A stretch of 64,000 bases of DNA from Nocardioides sp. LHD-245 (GTDB lineage Bacteria > Actinomycetota > Actinomycetes > Propionibacteriales > Nocardioidaceae). Below, piece by piece: positions 17,213 to 25,369 of this stretch (within the stretch, counting starts at the first letter, position 1; each line of letters starts with the position of its first letter). A model generated the notes under the pieces. The model was not told the DNA's origin, did not search any database, and worked only from the letters and a program-made list of their open reading frames with translations. The position numbers and the translations under genes were made by a program. The stretch lies in assembly GCF_030929495.1 (NCBI RefSeq), contig NZ_JAVFWN010000011.1, positions 186,001 through 250,000 on the forward strand. Reading direction: 5' to 3'.

Positions 17213-18846
17213 CCGGCGAGCACCTGTCCGGTCCCGCCACCGGATGGACCCGCCGCCGGCTGCTCCGGACAGTCGGCGGCATGACCGCGGCGTCCCCGCT
17301 CCTCGTTCTGACCGGCTGTGACGACCGGCCCGGCCCGGGTCGGCGGTCCACCCCGTCGCCGCGGGGCGGGCCGGTCGTCTACGAGACCGGGAGCGAGCCC
17401 GGACAGCTCGGGCCGGTCCTGCGGAGCCAGCGGACCCGGCCCACGCCGTACGTCCGCCCGCTGCCCGTCCCCGCCCCCGCGCGGCCGATCGCCGTCACCG
17501 CGACCGAGGACGTCTACGAGGTCACTGCCCGCCCCGGCACGGTGCGGATCCTCGACGACGTCGACACTCCGGTGTGGGGGTACGACGGCGGCTTCCCCGG
17601 TCCGCTGTTCGAGAGCCGCCGCGGCCGGTCGATGCGGGTGCGGCTGCGCAACGAGCTGCCGGTGCCGACCGTGCGGCATCTGCACGGCGGGCACACCCCG
17701 CAGGAGTCCGACGGCTACCCGCTCGACTACATCCTCCCGGCCGGCACCCCGCACGGCGGCGGCAGTCACCACCTCCACCCCGGCGGCCGGGTGCACCACG
17801 GAGAGTTCGAGTACGTGTACCCGCTCGACCAGCGGGCCGGCCTGCTCTGGTACCACGACCACCGGATGGACTTCAGCGGCCCGCAGGTGTGGCAGGGTCT
17901 GGTCGGGCTGCACCTCCACCGCGACGACGAGGAGGAGGCGCTCGGCCTGCCCGACGGCGACCACGAGATCCCGCTGCTCGTCTGCGACCGCTCCTTCGGG
18001 CCCGACGGGCAGCTGATCTACCCGTCCCTGGATCCCGAGCTGGCGACGACGCCCGGCGTCCGCACGGAGTTCGCCAACGGCGTCCTCGGCGACACCGTGC
18101 TCGTCAACGGGGTGCACGCGCCCTTCCACGAGGTCCGCCAGGGCAGCTACCGGCTACGGATCGCGATCGCGAGCAACGCCCGCCACTACCGGATCGGCGT
18201 CGACCGGCTGCCCGCCGACGGGGAGCCGTTCACGATGATCGGCACCGACGGCGGCCTGATGAGCCGCCCGATGCTCGTCCGCAGCTTCGTCCTGGCGCCC
18301 GCCGAGCGTGCCGACGTGGTCGTCGACCTGTCCGGCTACCCGGTCGGCGCGACGGTGCGCCTGCAGAACCTCTCCGGCGGCACCGGCACCACCGACCTCG
18401 TCGAGTTCCGGATCACCGGCCCCGACGACCGGCCGGCCTGGCGGGCGCCCGCGCGGCTCACCGAGATCGAGCGTCTCGACCCGGCGGACGCTGTACGCAC
18501 CCGCTCGTTCTTCTTCAGCAAGGTGCCGACCGCGAACGGGCCGACCTTCCAGATCAGCCACCACCTGTTCGACCCGGACCGGGTCGCGGCCGATCCCCGG
18601 CAGGGCGACATCGAGATCTGGGAGTTCACCACCGACCAGCAGCACCCCGTCCACGTGCACAACTGCCACTTCCAGGTCCTCGACGACGACGGTCCCCTCG
18701 CCTGGAAGGACGTCGTCAGCCTCGGCGTCAACGACCGGCGCCGGATCATCACCCGGTTCGACTCGTACCGCGGCAGGTACCTGCTGCACTGCCACAACCT
18801 CGAGCACGAGGACATGGGGATGATGGCCAACTACGAGATCCGCTGA
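17209..18846 (+). CDS. Multicopper oxidase (CotA/bilirubin-oxidase type), Tat-exported
   Basis: A three-domain multicopper oxidase of about 545 residues. All copper motifs are present: HLHGGH, WYHDH, HPVHVHNCHF and the C-terminal HCHNLEHEDMGM, where the Cys and Met are type 1 ligands. HLHGG with the ESDGYP context is the CotA/phenoxazinone synthase variant. The N-terminus carries a twin-arginine signal, TRRRLLRTVGG, ending in LTGC, so a Tat lipoprotein is predicted. No ATG or GTG lies ahead of the Tat motif in this frame. A CTG at 17209 overlaps the previous stop as CTGA and has GAGGTGA eight bases upstream, so I take it as the likely start. ATG 17281 would delete the arginines. Typical substrates are phenols or metal ions. 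Confidence 0.85.
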   Translation: MTGEHLSGPATGWTRRRLLRTVGGMTAASPLLVLTGCDDRPGPGRRSTPSPRGGPVVYETGSEPGQLGPVLRSQRTRPTPYVRPLPVPAPARPIAVTATEDVYEVTARPGTVRILDDVDTPVWGYDGGFPGPLFESRRGRSMRVRLRNELPVPTVRHLHGGHTPQESDGYPLDYILPAGTPHGGGSHHLHPGGRVHHGEFEYVYPLDQRAGLLWYHDHRMDFSGPQVWQGLVGLHLHRDDEEEALGLPDGDHEIPLLVCDRSFGPDGQLIYPSLDPELATTPGVRTEFANGVLGDTVLVNGVHAPFHEVRQGSYRLRIAIASNARHYRIGVDRLPADGEPFTMIGTDGGLMSRPMLVRSFVLAPAERADVVVDLSGYPVGATVRLQNLSGGTGTTDLVEFRITGPDDRPAWRAPARLTEIERLDPADAVRTRSFFFSKVPTANGPTFQISHHLFDPDRVAADPRQGDIEIWEFTTDQQHPVHVHNCHFQVLDDDGPLAWKDVVSLGVNDRRRIITRFDSYRGRYLLHCHNLEHEDMGMMANYEIR

Positions 18847-18860
18847 CCGCACCACTCTCG

Positions 18861-18923
18861 CGTCGTACCCGGCATTTCGGTCGCCCCTCTCATCCCGGAC
18901 GAACCGGAATGCCGGGTACGACG
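18861..18923. repeat. Palindromic repeat, family B, variant copy
   Basis: Arms at 18861-18880 and 18904-18923 are complementary at 19 of 20 positions, with a 23-nt loop. The outer bases CGTCGTACC match the other family B copies at 26156, 43189 and 61133; the inner part differs. It sits just after the multicopper oxidase stop and directly before the csp terminator. Confidence 0.75.
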
Positions 18924-18925
18924 AA

Positions 18926-18955
18926 GGCCCCCGACACCAACCGGTGCCGGGGGCC
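18926..18955. terminator. Strong hairpin terminator between converging genes
   Basis: A GGCCCCCGACACC arm and its near-perfect complement GGTGCCGGGGGCC form a 13-bp stem with one mismatch and a 4-nt loop. It lies between the converging multicopper oxidase and cold-shock genes and probably ends both transcripts. Confidence 0.75.
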
Positions 18956-18979
18956 CTCTGAAGCGTCAGACGGGATACG

Positions 18980-19183
18980 TCAGACGGCGCGGACGTTCTC
19001 CGCCTGCGGGCCCTTCGGGCCCTGGGTGACGTCGAACTCGACCTGCTGGTTCTCGTCGAGGGACTTGTAGCCGTTGCCCTGGATGGCAGAGAAGTGGACG
19101 AAGACGTCCGGGGTGCCGTCGGCCGGGGCGATGAAGCCGAAGCCCTTCTCGCTGTTGAACCACTTGACGGTGCCCTGAGCCAT
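18980..19183 (-). CDS. Cold-shock protein (CspA family)
   Basis: A 67-residue single cold-shock domain. It has RNP1-type KGFGFI and RNP2-type VFVHF motifs and the usual MAQGTVKWFNSEKGFGFI start. It binds single-stranded RNA or DNA and acts as an RNA chaperone. ATG 19183 follows AAGGAG. The upstream spacer is long (about 200 bp to the next plus-strand element), as expected for a csp leader transcript; a possible -10 (TAGGCT, minus strand near 19345) would give a leader of about 150 nt. Confidence 0.95.
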   Translation of the reverse strand: MAQGTVKWFNSEKGFGFIAPADGTPDVFVHFSAIQGNGYKSLDENQQVEFDVTQGPKGPQAENVRAV

Positions 19184-19402
19184 GATTTTCTCCTTGGTGT
19201 TCGTCACCCGACGACGTGTCGGGCTTGGTGCTGAAGACATCCCTTGCCTGATGCCCAGCTGAACCGAAGACCAAGAGCGACAAGATGTTCTGCGCCCCAT
19301 GTCGGACGCAGGAGGCCCCTTGCGGGGCACTCTTCAACGAGGCGAGCCTAGCAGCGCCTGCCCGCTCGCGTAGGATTGGCGCACAGCCAATTTTCTCGGC
19401 TG

Positions 19403-19442
19403 CCGGACGATGGAGCCGTACCCGGAGCGCGACAAGACGGCC
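19403..19442 (+). ncRNA. Guanidine-III (ykkC-III) riboswitch
   Basis: The sequence reads CCGGACGA, then GCCGTACCCGG, then GACAAGACGGC, which are the conserved blocks of the guanidine-III aptamer in order and spacing. It ends 18 bases before the start of a SugE/Gdx exporter gene, with the ribosome site GAGAGGTG right after it, so guanidine binding probably frees translation. A possible -10 (TAGGAT, 19371-19376) lies a suitable distance upstream. Confidence 0.9.
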
Positions 19443-19460
19443 ACGAGAGGTGTGGTGGTC

Positions 19461-19775
19461 ATGGCGTGGTTGGTGCTGACGGTCTCCGGAGTGCTCGAGG
19501 CGGTGTGGGCGACGGCCCTGTCCCGGTCCGAGGGATTCAGCAGGATCGGCCCCTCGGTGGTGTTCCTGGTCGCGCTGGTGGCGAGCATGGTCGGCCTGGG
19601 GTACGCGATGCGCACCCTGCCGGTCGGGACCGCGTACGCCGTCTGGGTCGGGATCGGCGCGGCGCTCACCGTGGTGGTCGCCATGGTGAGCGGCGACGAG
19701 CCGGCGAGCGTGCTGCGGATCCTGCTGCTGCTCGGCCTGATCGGCTGCGTGATCGGGCTCAAGCTGGCGCACTGA
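19461..19775 (+). CDS. gdx: Guanidinium exporter, SMR family (Gdx/SugE)
   Basis: A 104-residue small multidrug resistance protein with four membrane helices. The key glutamate is in the first helix (SGVLEAVWATAL), and the Gdx-type LPVGTAYAVWVGIGA segment is present. Members exchange guanidinium for protons across the inner membrane as antiparallel dimers. The identity is supported by the guanidine-III riboswitch directly upstream. The upstream ATG at 19410 lies inside the riboswitch and is not a real start; ATG 19461 begins the family's MAW sequence. Confidence 0.93.
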   Translation: MAWLVLTVSGVLEAVWATALSRSEGFSRIGPSVVFLVALVASMVGLGYAMRTLPVGTAYAVWVGIGAALTVVVAMVSGDEPASVLRILLLLGLIGCVIGLKLAH

Positions 19776-19828
19776 CGCCCGTTCGCTGGGCGGGTTCGCC
19801 GGGCGGGTCGCGGGGTACCACCCCTGAC

Positions 19829-20092
19829 ATGCCCGTCTTCCTCGCCTGGTCCGCCGCCGCCGTGCCCGAGGACGTGCGGGGCCCGTGGACGGAGCTGCGC
19901 CGGCTCACCGACGAGCTGAGCCTGGTCGAGAGCACGGAGAGCCTGTCCCGGGTCTACCACGAGCTGAAGTGGGCGCTGCCCGAGGGGACGGCCCTGCTCG
20001 TGGCGCCGCTGTCCGAGCGGCCCAAGCTCAAGGGCCTGCCGGCGACCACGACGACCTGGCTGCGAGACCGGATCGCCGGCCCGCACCGCTGA
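19829..20092 (+). CDS. Small hypothetical protein (87 residues)
   Basis: I do not recognise this family. The frame from ATG 19829 has normal high-GC codon use. The protein has a helical middle (ELRRLTDELSLVESTESLSRVYHELKWAL) and a charged end, with no membrane segment and no signal. It sits 53 bp after gdx on the same strand and ends 6 bp from the converging 2H phosphoesterase gene. A short cytoplasmic protein is all that can be said. Confidence 0.6.
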   Translation: MPVFLAWSAAAVPEDVRGPWTELRRLTDELSLVESTESLSRVYHELKWALPEGTALLVAPLSERPKLKGLPATTTTWLRDRIAGPHR

Positions 20093-20098
20093 CCCACG

Positions 20099-20614
20099 TC
20101 AGCCGAGCGGCCAGCTCTCGAGGACCCGGCAGTCGCCCTCGGCGTACCGGTGCAGCTCGAGGCGCTCGGCGCGGGCGCGCGCCGGCAGCAGTCCCGCGAG
20201 GTCGGCCGTCACCGAGACGGTCGACACCGCGGGGCCGATCCGGTCCAGCGTCAGGTGGGGGACGACGTCGGCGAACTCCCCCGCGTAGGGCGGGCAGGCC
20301 GGGAACTCCCGCCACAGCCGCGCGGTGAGCTCGGCGAAGGGCCCGGCGGGCGTGGGCACGGCGTGCACGATCCCGTCCGGGAACGCCGTGACGTCGTCGA
20401 GCACGAAGTCGAAGGCCGGCCGGGCGCGGGCGATCGCCGCGACCCGGGCCAGGTCGGCCTCCGACGGCGAGGGCAGGAAGGGCGCCAGCGCGGTGATGTG
20501 GGCGTGGGTGAAGGCCGGGTCCGGGGAGACCCAGGCCGGGTCGTAGTGCTCCCAGCGGCCGCGGACGTAGCCCTCGAGCGCCGGCACCGGGACGACGAGG
20601 ACGGTGTGGGCCAC
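20099..20614 (-). CDS. 2'-5' RNA ligase family protein (2H phosphoesterase)
   Basis: A 171-residue protein with the two HxTx motifs that define the 2H phosphoesterase fold: HITAL near residue 39 and HLTL near 118. Family members act on 2',3'-cyclic phosphate or 2'-5' linked RNA ends and on small nucleotides. The start is GTG at 20614; no strong ribosome site is seen. It is divergent from cobT by 38 bp, so promoters for both must overlap there. The physiological substrate is unknown. Confidence 0.82.
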   Translation of the reverse strand: MAHTVLVVPVPALEGYVRGRWEHYDPAWVSPDPAFTHAHITALAPFLPSPSEADLARVAAIARARPAFDFVLDDVTAFPDGIVHAVPTPAGPFAELTARLWREFPACPPYAGEFADVVPHLTLDRIGPAVSTVSVTADLAGLLPARARAERLELHRYAEGDCRVLESWPLG

Positions 20615-20652
20615 GCCCCGAGGATAGGCGCGAGAAGGATAGGTTGCGGTGC

Positions 20653-21711
20653 ATGAGCGCCGCCGTACCACCGCCCGATCCCGACGTCCGCTCGGCTGCC
20701 GCCGAGCGCCTTGCCGGGCTGGCGACCCCGGCCGGCGCGCTGGGCCGGCTCGGCGACCTCGGGGTCTGGATCGCGTCCACCCAGGGCGCCGTGCCACCCC
20801 GGCCGCTGGACGACGTGCGGCTGGTGATCTTCGCCGGCGACCACGGCGTCGCGCTGCACGGCGTCTCCGCCTATCCCCCGGCGATCACGCCGGCGATGGT
20901 GCGCACCTTCGTGCTCGGCAAGGCGGGTGTCTCGGCGCTCGCCGCCGCCCACGGCGTCCACGTGCGGGTGCTCGACATCGGGGTCGACGACGACCTGGCC
21001 GGGGTCCCCGCGGAGGTTCAGACGCACAAGGTACGGCGCGGCAGCGGCGCCATCCACCTCGAGGACGCCCTCACGGCCGAGGAGACCGCACGGGCCTACG
21101 AGGCGGGCCGCACCGTCGCGCGCGAGGAGATCGCGGCGGGCGCACAGCTGCTGCTGTCGGGCGACATGGGCATCGGCAACACCACGCCGGCGGCCGCGAT
21201 GGTGGCCGCGGCGCTGGGTCTGCCGGCGGCGGACGTCACCGGTCGCGGCACCGGCGTCGACGACGACGCGCTCCTGCGCAAGCAGGCCCTCGTCCAGCAG
21301 GCGCTGGACCGGGCGGGCGGCCGGGCCGACCTCCACACCGGCGATCCGCTCGACGCGCTGACGGCGTTGAGCAGTGCCGACCTGGTGGCGACCGTCGGCT
21401 ATCTCGTCCAGGCGGCCGAGAGCGGCGTACCCGTCCTCCTCGACGGGCTGATGTCCGTCGCCTGCGCGCTGTACGCCGACCGGATCGCGCCCGGCGCGTC
21501 CGCCTGGTTCGCCGCCGGCCACCGCTCGACCGAGCCGGCCCAGGCGCTGGCGCTGGAGAAGCTCGGGCTGGAGCCGGTTCTCGACCTCGGGCTGCGCCTG
21601 GGCGAGGGCTCGGGCGCGGTGGCGGCGGTCCCGGTGCTCCGCTCGGCCGTGGCGCTGCTGCGCGACGTCGCGCTGCTCGCGGACCTGATGCCCCCGGCGC
21701 CCGGCCAGTGA
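20653..21711 (+). CDS. cobT: Nicotinate-nucleotide-dimethylbenzimidazole phosphoribosyltransferase
   Basis: A 352-residue CobT. It activates 5,6-dimethylbenzimidazole to alpha-ribazole phosphate, using nicotinate mononucleotide, for the lower ligand of B12. Recognisable segments are FAGDHGVALHGVSAYP, the GDMGIGNTTPAAAM loop, RGTGVDDDALLRKQAL, and LGLRLGEGSGA with the catalytic glutamate. ATG 20653 is preferred over TTG 20644. Its stop overlaps the cobS start as GTGA. BluB, the enzyme making its base substrate, is encoded at 36.6 kb. Confidence 0.95.
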   Translation: MSAAVPPPDPDVRSAAAERLAGLATPAGALGRLGDLGVWIASTQGAVPPRPLDDVRLVIFAGDHGVALHGVSAYPPAITPAMVRTFVLGKAGVSALAAAHGVHVRVLDIGVDDDLAGVPAEVQTHKVRRGSGAIHLEDALTAEETARAYEAGRTVAREEIAAGAQLLLSGDMGIGNTTPAAAMVAAALGLPAADVTGRGTGVDDDALLRKQALVQQALDRAGGRADLHTGDPLDALTALSSADLVATVGYLVQAAESGVPVLLDGLMSVACALYADRIAPGASAWFAAGHRSTEPAQALALEKLGLEPVLDLGLRLGEGSGAVAAVPVLRSAVALLRDVALLADLMPPAPGQ

Positions 21712-22475
21712 GCGTCGCCGTCGTCGGTCGCAGCCTGCGGCTGTCGATCGGAATGCTGACCGCGCTGCGCGTCCCCGCGGTCCTGCGGGTCACGCCCGGC
21801 GTCGCCACCGGCGCGCTCCTGCTCGCCCCGCTCGCCGTCCTCCCCCTCGGCGTCCTCGTGGGCGGCGTGGTCTGGGCCGGCGGCCGGCTCGACCTGCCCG
21901 CTCTCGCGGTCGCGTTCGTCGCCCTCGCCGCCCTCGCGGCCGGCAGTCGCGCACTGCACCTCGACGGCCTGTCCGACGTCGCCGACGGGCTCACCGCGTC
22001 CTACGACCGGGAGCGGTCGCTGGCCGTCATGAAGAGCGGTACGGCGGGCCCGGCGGGTGTCGCCGCCGTCGTCCTCGTGCTCGGGGCGCAGGCCGCGGGC
22101 CTGACCTGGTTCGTCGGCCTCGGCGGGGAGACGCGTACCGCCGTCATCGCCGGCATCGCCGTCTGCGCCTCCCGCGCGGCGCTGTGGATCACCGCCTGCA
22201 CCCTCGCTCCCCCTGCCCGCGAGGACGGACTGGGCGTGACCTTCACCCGCCGGGTGCCGGTCCTGGTCGCGGTGCTGGGCTGGGCCGGCCTGGCCGCACT
22301 GGCCCTGCTGGTCGACCCGGTGCGCGGTCCCGTCACCGTGGCCGTCGCGGCGGTGGTCGTCACCGTGCTCACCGCGCACGCGGTCCGCCGCCTCGGCGGG
22401 GTCACCGGCGACGTGTTCGGGGCGGGCATCGAGCTGGCGCTGGCCGTGCTCCTGATCGGACTGGCTGGTGTCTGA
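21708..22475 (+). CDS. cobS: Adenosylcobinamide-GDP ribazoletransferase
   Basis: A 255-residue integral membrane protein that joins adenosylcobinamide-GDP with alpha-ribazole (phosphate) in the last step of cofactor assembly. The family motif is HLDGLSDVADGLTASYDRERSL, followed by MKSGTAGPAGVAA. Six or seven hydrophobic helices are visible. The GTG start at 21708 overlaps cobT, so both are made together. It overlaps the next gene by 8 bp. Confidence 0.93.
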   Translation: MSVAVVGRSLRLSIGMLTALRVPAVLRVTPGVATGALLLAPLAVLPLGVLVGGVVWAGGRLDLPALAVAFVALAALAAGSRALHLDGLSDVADGLTASYDRERSLAVMKSGTAGPAGVAAVVLVLGAQAAGLTWFVGLGGETRTAVIAGIAVCASRAALWITACTLAPPAREDGLGVTFTRRVPVLVAVLGWAGLAALALLVDPVRGPVTVAVAAVVVTVLTAHAVRRLGGVTGDVFGAGIELALAVLLIGLAGV

Positions 22476-23340
22476 GGACCCGACCGCGCTCCCCGACCGC
22501 GCGCCCCGCGACGCCGAGCGGCTCTCCGTGGTCCGGGCGCTCACCGAGGCCCGGGCCCGGGGCGAGATCAGCCACGACGACCAGCTGGAGCGCACTGACA
22601 TGGCGGTCCGGGTGACGACGCTGGCCGAGCTGGCCGCGCTGGTCCAGGACCTCCGCGAGCCGCCGCGGCTCCCCGGACCCCTGCCCGGCCGCCGCGGCGT
22701 GCTCCTCGGCGCGGTCGGGCTGGTCGCCGCGGGCGCCGGGTTCGCCGTCCTCAACCGCGGGGACGACCCCCCGGTCACGACGCCGCGGCCCGCGCCCGCG
22801 AGCAGCTCCGCCGCACCCCGGACCACCCCGACACCCACGCCCACCCCGACGCCGGCCCCGACGCCGACGCCCCTGCCGGACGTCGACCTCTACACCGTCG
22901 CGGGTCTGGAGGTGCTCTTCACGGAGTACCACGCGACGCTCGGCACCTGGAAGGCCTACGACGTGTCGGTCACCGACCGCACCCAGGCCAGCGCCGACGC
23001 GGCGGTCCTCCCGATCCGCAAGCGGCGCCTGCAGTGGTGGAGCTGGAGCCCTGACGAGCGCTGGACCACCAACTTCGACCCGCAGACCGTCACCAGCGAC
23101 CGCCAGCAGGTCATCGACCTGCGCAAGGTCGACCTGGCCGCCGCGGTGGCCAACATCGCCCGGGCCCGGCGCTCCTCGAACGTCGAGGAGCCCGACGCCC
23201 CGGGCATCTCCTTCGGCTACGACCCCGAGTACGGCGGAGTCGTCGAGTTCCACATCAGCAACCAGTACAGCGAGGTCGGGACGATGACGACCGACCTGTC
23301 CGGCCGGATCCTGGAGCGCCGTCCGTTCGTCCGCTCCTGA
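22468..23340 (+). CDS. DUF1707 protein with one membrane helix and a Thr-Pro linker
   Basis: A 290-residue protein. Residues 14-60 are DUF1707 (RDAERLSVVRALTEARARGEIS, LEERT-like region), a short actinobacterial domain. One hydrophobic helix follows (GVLLGAVGLVAAGAGFAVL), then a low-complexity Thr/Pro linker (about 25 residues) and an outer domain of about 170 residues that I do not recognise. The outer domain lacks cysteine. A cytoplasmic N-terminus and external C-terminus are predicted. The GTG start lies inside cobS, so it is co-transcribed with cobTS, but a B12 role is not implied by its domains. Confidence 0.75.
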   Translation: MSEDPTALPDRAPRDAERLSVVRALTEARARGEISHDDQLERTDMAVRVTTLAELAALVQDLREPPRLPGPLPGRRGVLLGAVGLVAAGAGFAVLNRGDDPPVTTPRPAPASSSAAPRTTPTPTPTPTPAPTPTPLPDVDLYTVAGLEVLFTEYHATLGTWKAYDVSVTDRTQASADAAVLPIRKRRLQWWSWSPDERWTTNFDPQTVTSDRQQVIDLRKVDLAAAVANIARARRSSNVEEPDAPGISFGYDPEYGGVVEFHISNQYSEVGTMTTDLSGRILERRPFVRS

Positions 23341-23359
23341 CCCGGGTGCACGCGCGGGC

Positions 23360-23881
23360 TCAGAGGCGCAGGACCCGCCCCGCGACCACCAGGTGCACCT
23401 CGTCGCAGGCCGCGGCGACGCGCTGGTTGATCGTGCCGAGCAGGTCACGGAAGAGGCGCGCCGAGCGGTGCTCGGGTACGACGCCGAGGCCGACCTCGTT
23501 CGTCACCAGCACCACGGCCACCCCGGTCGCCGTCAGCGCGGCGAGCAGCGCGTCGAGGTGCCCGAGCACGCGGCCCTCGACCTCCTCGACCGGCGCCTCC
23601 CACAGGCCGGCGTCGTCGATCACGCCGGTGAGCCAGGTGCCGAGGCAGTCGACCAGGACGGCCCCGTCGGCCGCGGCCAGCACCCCGGCGACGTCCCGCG
23701 TCTCGGCGGTCGACCAGCCGGCGGGCCGACGCGCGCGATGAGCCGCGATCCGCGCGGCCCAGTCGGCGTCGTCGTACGCCGGTCCGGCGGCGATGTAGGT
23801 GACGCCGGGCGCGTCGGCGAGCAGGGACTCGGCGTGGCGGGACTTCCCGGAGCGGACGCCGCCGGTGACCAGGACCTTCAC
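23360..23881 (-). CDS. cobU: Adenosylcobinamide kinase / guanylyltransferase
   Basis: A 173-residue bifunctional enzyme that phosphorylates adenosylcobinamide and then transfers GMP to it. The P-loop GGVRSGKS is at residues 7-14, the guanylylated histidine (His48) is in RIAAHRARRPAGW, and the VDCLGTWLTG and VTNEVGLGVVPEH motifs are intact. It converges on the cobTS operon, and 7 bp separate its start from the RNase II gene stop, so it is co-transcribed with that gene. Confidence 0.95.
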   Translation of the reverse strand: MKVLVTGGVRSGKSRHAESLLADAPGVTYIAAGPAYDDADWAARIAAHRARRPAGWSTAETRDVAGVLAAADGAVLVDCLGTWLTGVIDDAGLWEAPVEEVEGRVLGHLDALLAALTATGVAVVLVTNEVGLGVVPEHRSARLFRDLLGTINQRVAAACDEVHLVVAGRVLRL

Positions 23882-23888
23882 CGCCGGC

Positions 23889-25346
23889 TCACGGGAGCGT
23901 GAAGGCGACCTTGCGGGTCGCGAGGTCGGCGGTGACGAGGGTGACGGTGAGCTCGTCGCCGAGCGGGAGCGGCCTGCCCTCGGGTGCCGGGGCGGAGGCG
24001 ACCGGAGCCTCGACGCCGACGTCGGCGAGGACGACCACGCCGGTGGCCCGCTCGTCGTCGCGCACGCTGGTGATGACGCCGTCGAACTCCTTCCCGACCC
24101 GGTCGGCGAGCACCGCGGCCTCGATCAGGTCGAGGACGGCCCGCTCGTAGGAGCCGGCGCGGCGGGCGGAGTCCTGCAGGATCTTCGGCAGCCCGGGCAG
24201 CGCCGCGACCACCCACTCGGGGACGGGTGTGCCGGCGCAGATGGCGAGGCAGACCTCGCCGGCGTACCTGTCGCCGAGGCGGCGCAGGGGCGCGGTGACG
24301 TGGGCGTACTCGGCGGCGATGGCGGAGTGACGGGTCTGCTCGGGCAGCTCGCCGTCGAAGGCGGCGTACCCGCTGCCGCGCAGCAGGCGGGTGCACGCGA
24401 CGACCATCGCCTGGTGCCGCGAGACCTCCGGGTCGAGGGAGCGGACGAACTCGGGGTAGTCCAGGTCGGGCGGCCAGGAGATCCGCAGGCCCTTGGCCAC
24501 GCGGCGCAGCCGCGCGACGTCGCGCGGGTCGGCCGGCGGCAGCGTGCGCAGCATGCCGACCCGGGCTCCGACCATCAGCGACGCCGCCGCCATCCCGGTC
24601 AGCAGGGAGATCTGCGCGTTCCACAGCTCGACGGGCAGCTGTTCGCGGAACACCAGCCGGAGGCCGCCGTCGGTCTCGTCGACCTCCTGCTCCGGCAGGG
24701 GCAGCGAGATGCCGCCGCGGGCGACCTCCTGCCGCTCGCGGAGCCGGCCGATCTCGCGGAGCAGCTCGAGGATCTCGATCCCGGGCCCGGCGGCGCCGTC
24801 GTCGAGTGCCCGCTGCGCGTCGACATAGGACCACCGCGCGGTCGAGCGCACCCGGGCCCGCTCGACCCGGACGTCGGTGGTCGTGCCCTCCGCGTCGAGC
24901 CGGATGGTCCACAGCAGCGCCGGGCGGACCTGGTCGGGCAGCAGCGAGGCGGCGTTCTCGGACAGGACGGGCGGGTGCAGCGGGATCCGGGTGCCGGCGC
25001 CGTACAGCGTCTCGCCGCGCTCGTTGGCCTCGACGTCGACCGGGTCACCCGGCCGGACGAACGCGGCGACGTCAGCGATCGCGTAGTGGACGACGAAGCC
25101 GGCGCCGTCCCGCGCCAGGTGCAGTGCCTGGTCGAGGTCCATCGAGCCCTCGGGGTCGATGGTGAGGAAGGGCAGGTCCGTGCGGTCCAGATCGGGGAGG
25201 ACGACCTCGGCGGCGGCCCGCTCCGCGGCGGCGGTGACCTCGGCCGGGAACCCGCCGGGCAGGTCGAGCTCGGCAGCGATGGCCGCCAAGCCCTCCTGGA
25301 TCTCGGGGGAGCTCGTCTTGACCCGGACCACGAGATTGCTCGGCAT
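23889..25346 (-). CDS. RNB-domain ribonuclease (RNase II family)
   Basis: A 485-residue protein with an RNB catalytic domain starting near residue 60 (FLTIDPEGSMDLDQALHL with the magnesium-binding aspartates) and continuing through HYAIADVAAFVRPGDPVD and RIPLHPPVLSENAASLLP. It is shorter than E. coli RNase II and lacks obvious N-terminal cold-shock domains. It would degrade RNA 3' to 5'. The start at 25346 faces the YaaA gene only 23 bp away, so at least one of the two transcripts is nearly leaderless. Confidence 0.9.
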   Translation of the reverse strand: MPSNLVVRVKTSSPEIQEGLAAIAAELDLPGGFPAEVTAAAERAAAEVVLPDLDRTDLPFLTIDPEGSMDLDQALHLARDGAGFVVHYAIADVAAFVRPGDPVDVEANERGETLYGAGTRIPLHPPVLSENAASLLPDQVRPALLWTIRLDAEGTTTDVRVERARVRSTARWSYVDAQRALDDGAAGPGIEILELLREIGRLRERQEVARGGISLPLPEQEVDETDGGLRLVFREQLPVELWNAQISLLTGMAAASLMVGARVGMLRTLPPADPRDVARLRRVAKGLRISWPPDLDYPEFVRSLDPEVSRHQAMVVACTRLLRGSGYAAFDGELPEQTRHSAIAAEYAHVTAPLRRLGDRYAGEVCLAICAGTPVPEWVVAALPGLPKILQDSARRAGSYERAVLDLIEAAVLADRVGKEFDGVITSVRDDERATGVVVLADVGVEAPVASAPAPEGRPLPLGDELTVTLVTADLATRKVAFTLP

Positions 25347-25369
25347 GCCCGTGACTTTATCGTTGGCCC

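Noticed and set aside
18861..18955. Two neighbouring palindromes as a possible attachment site or CRISPR remnant
   Set aside because: They differ from each other; one fits the family B repeat, and the other is a typical terminator. No spacer pattern or integrase is nearby.
20649..22475. A 608-codon frame ending in CobS
   Set aside because: Its first half is the wrong frame of cobT; CobS begins at GTG 21708.
22838..22875. Short tandem CCGACGCC/CCCAC-type repeats in the DUF1707 gene
   Set aside because: This is a Thr-Pro protein linker, not a CRISPR or mobile repeat.
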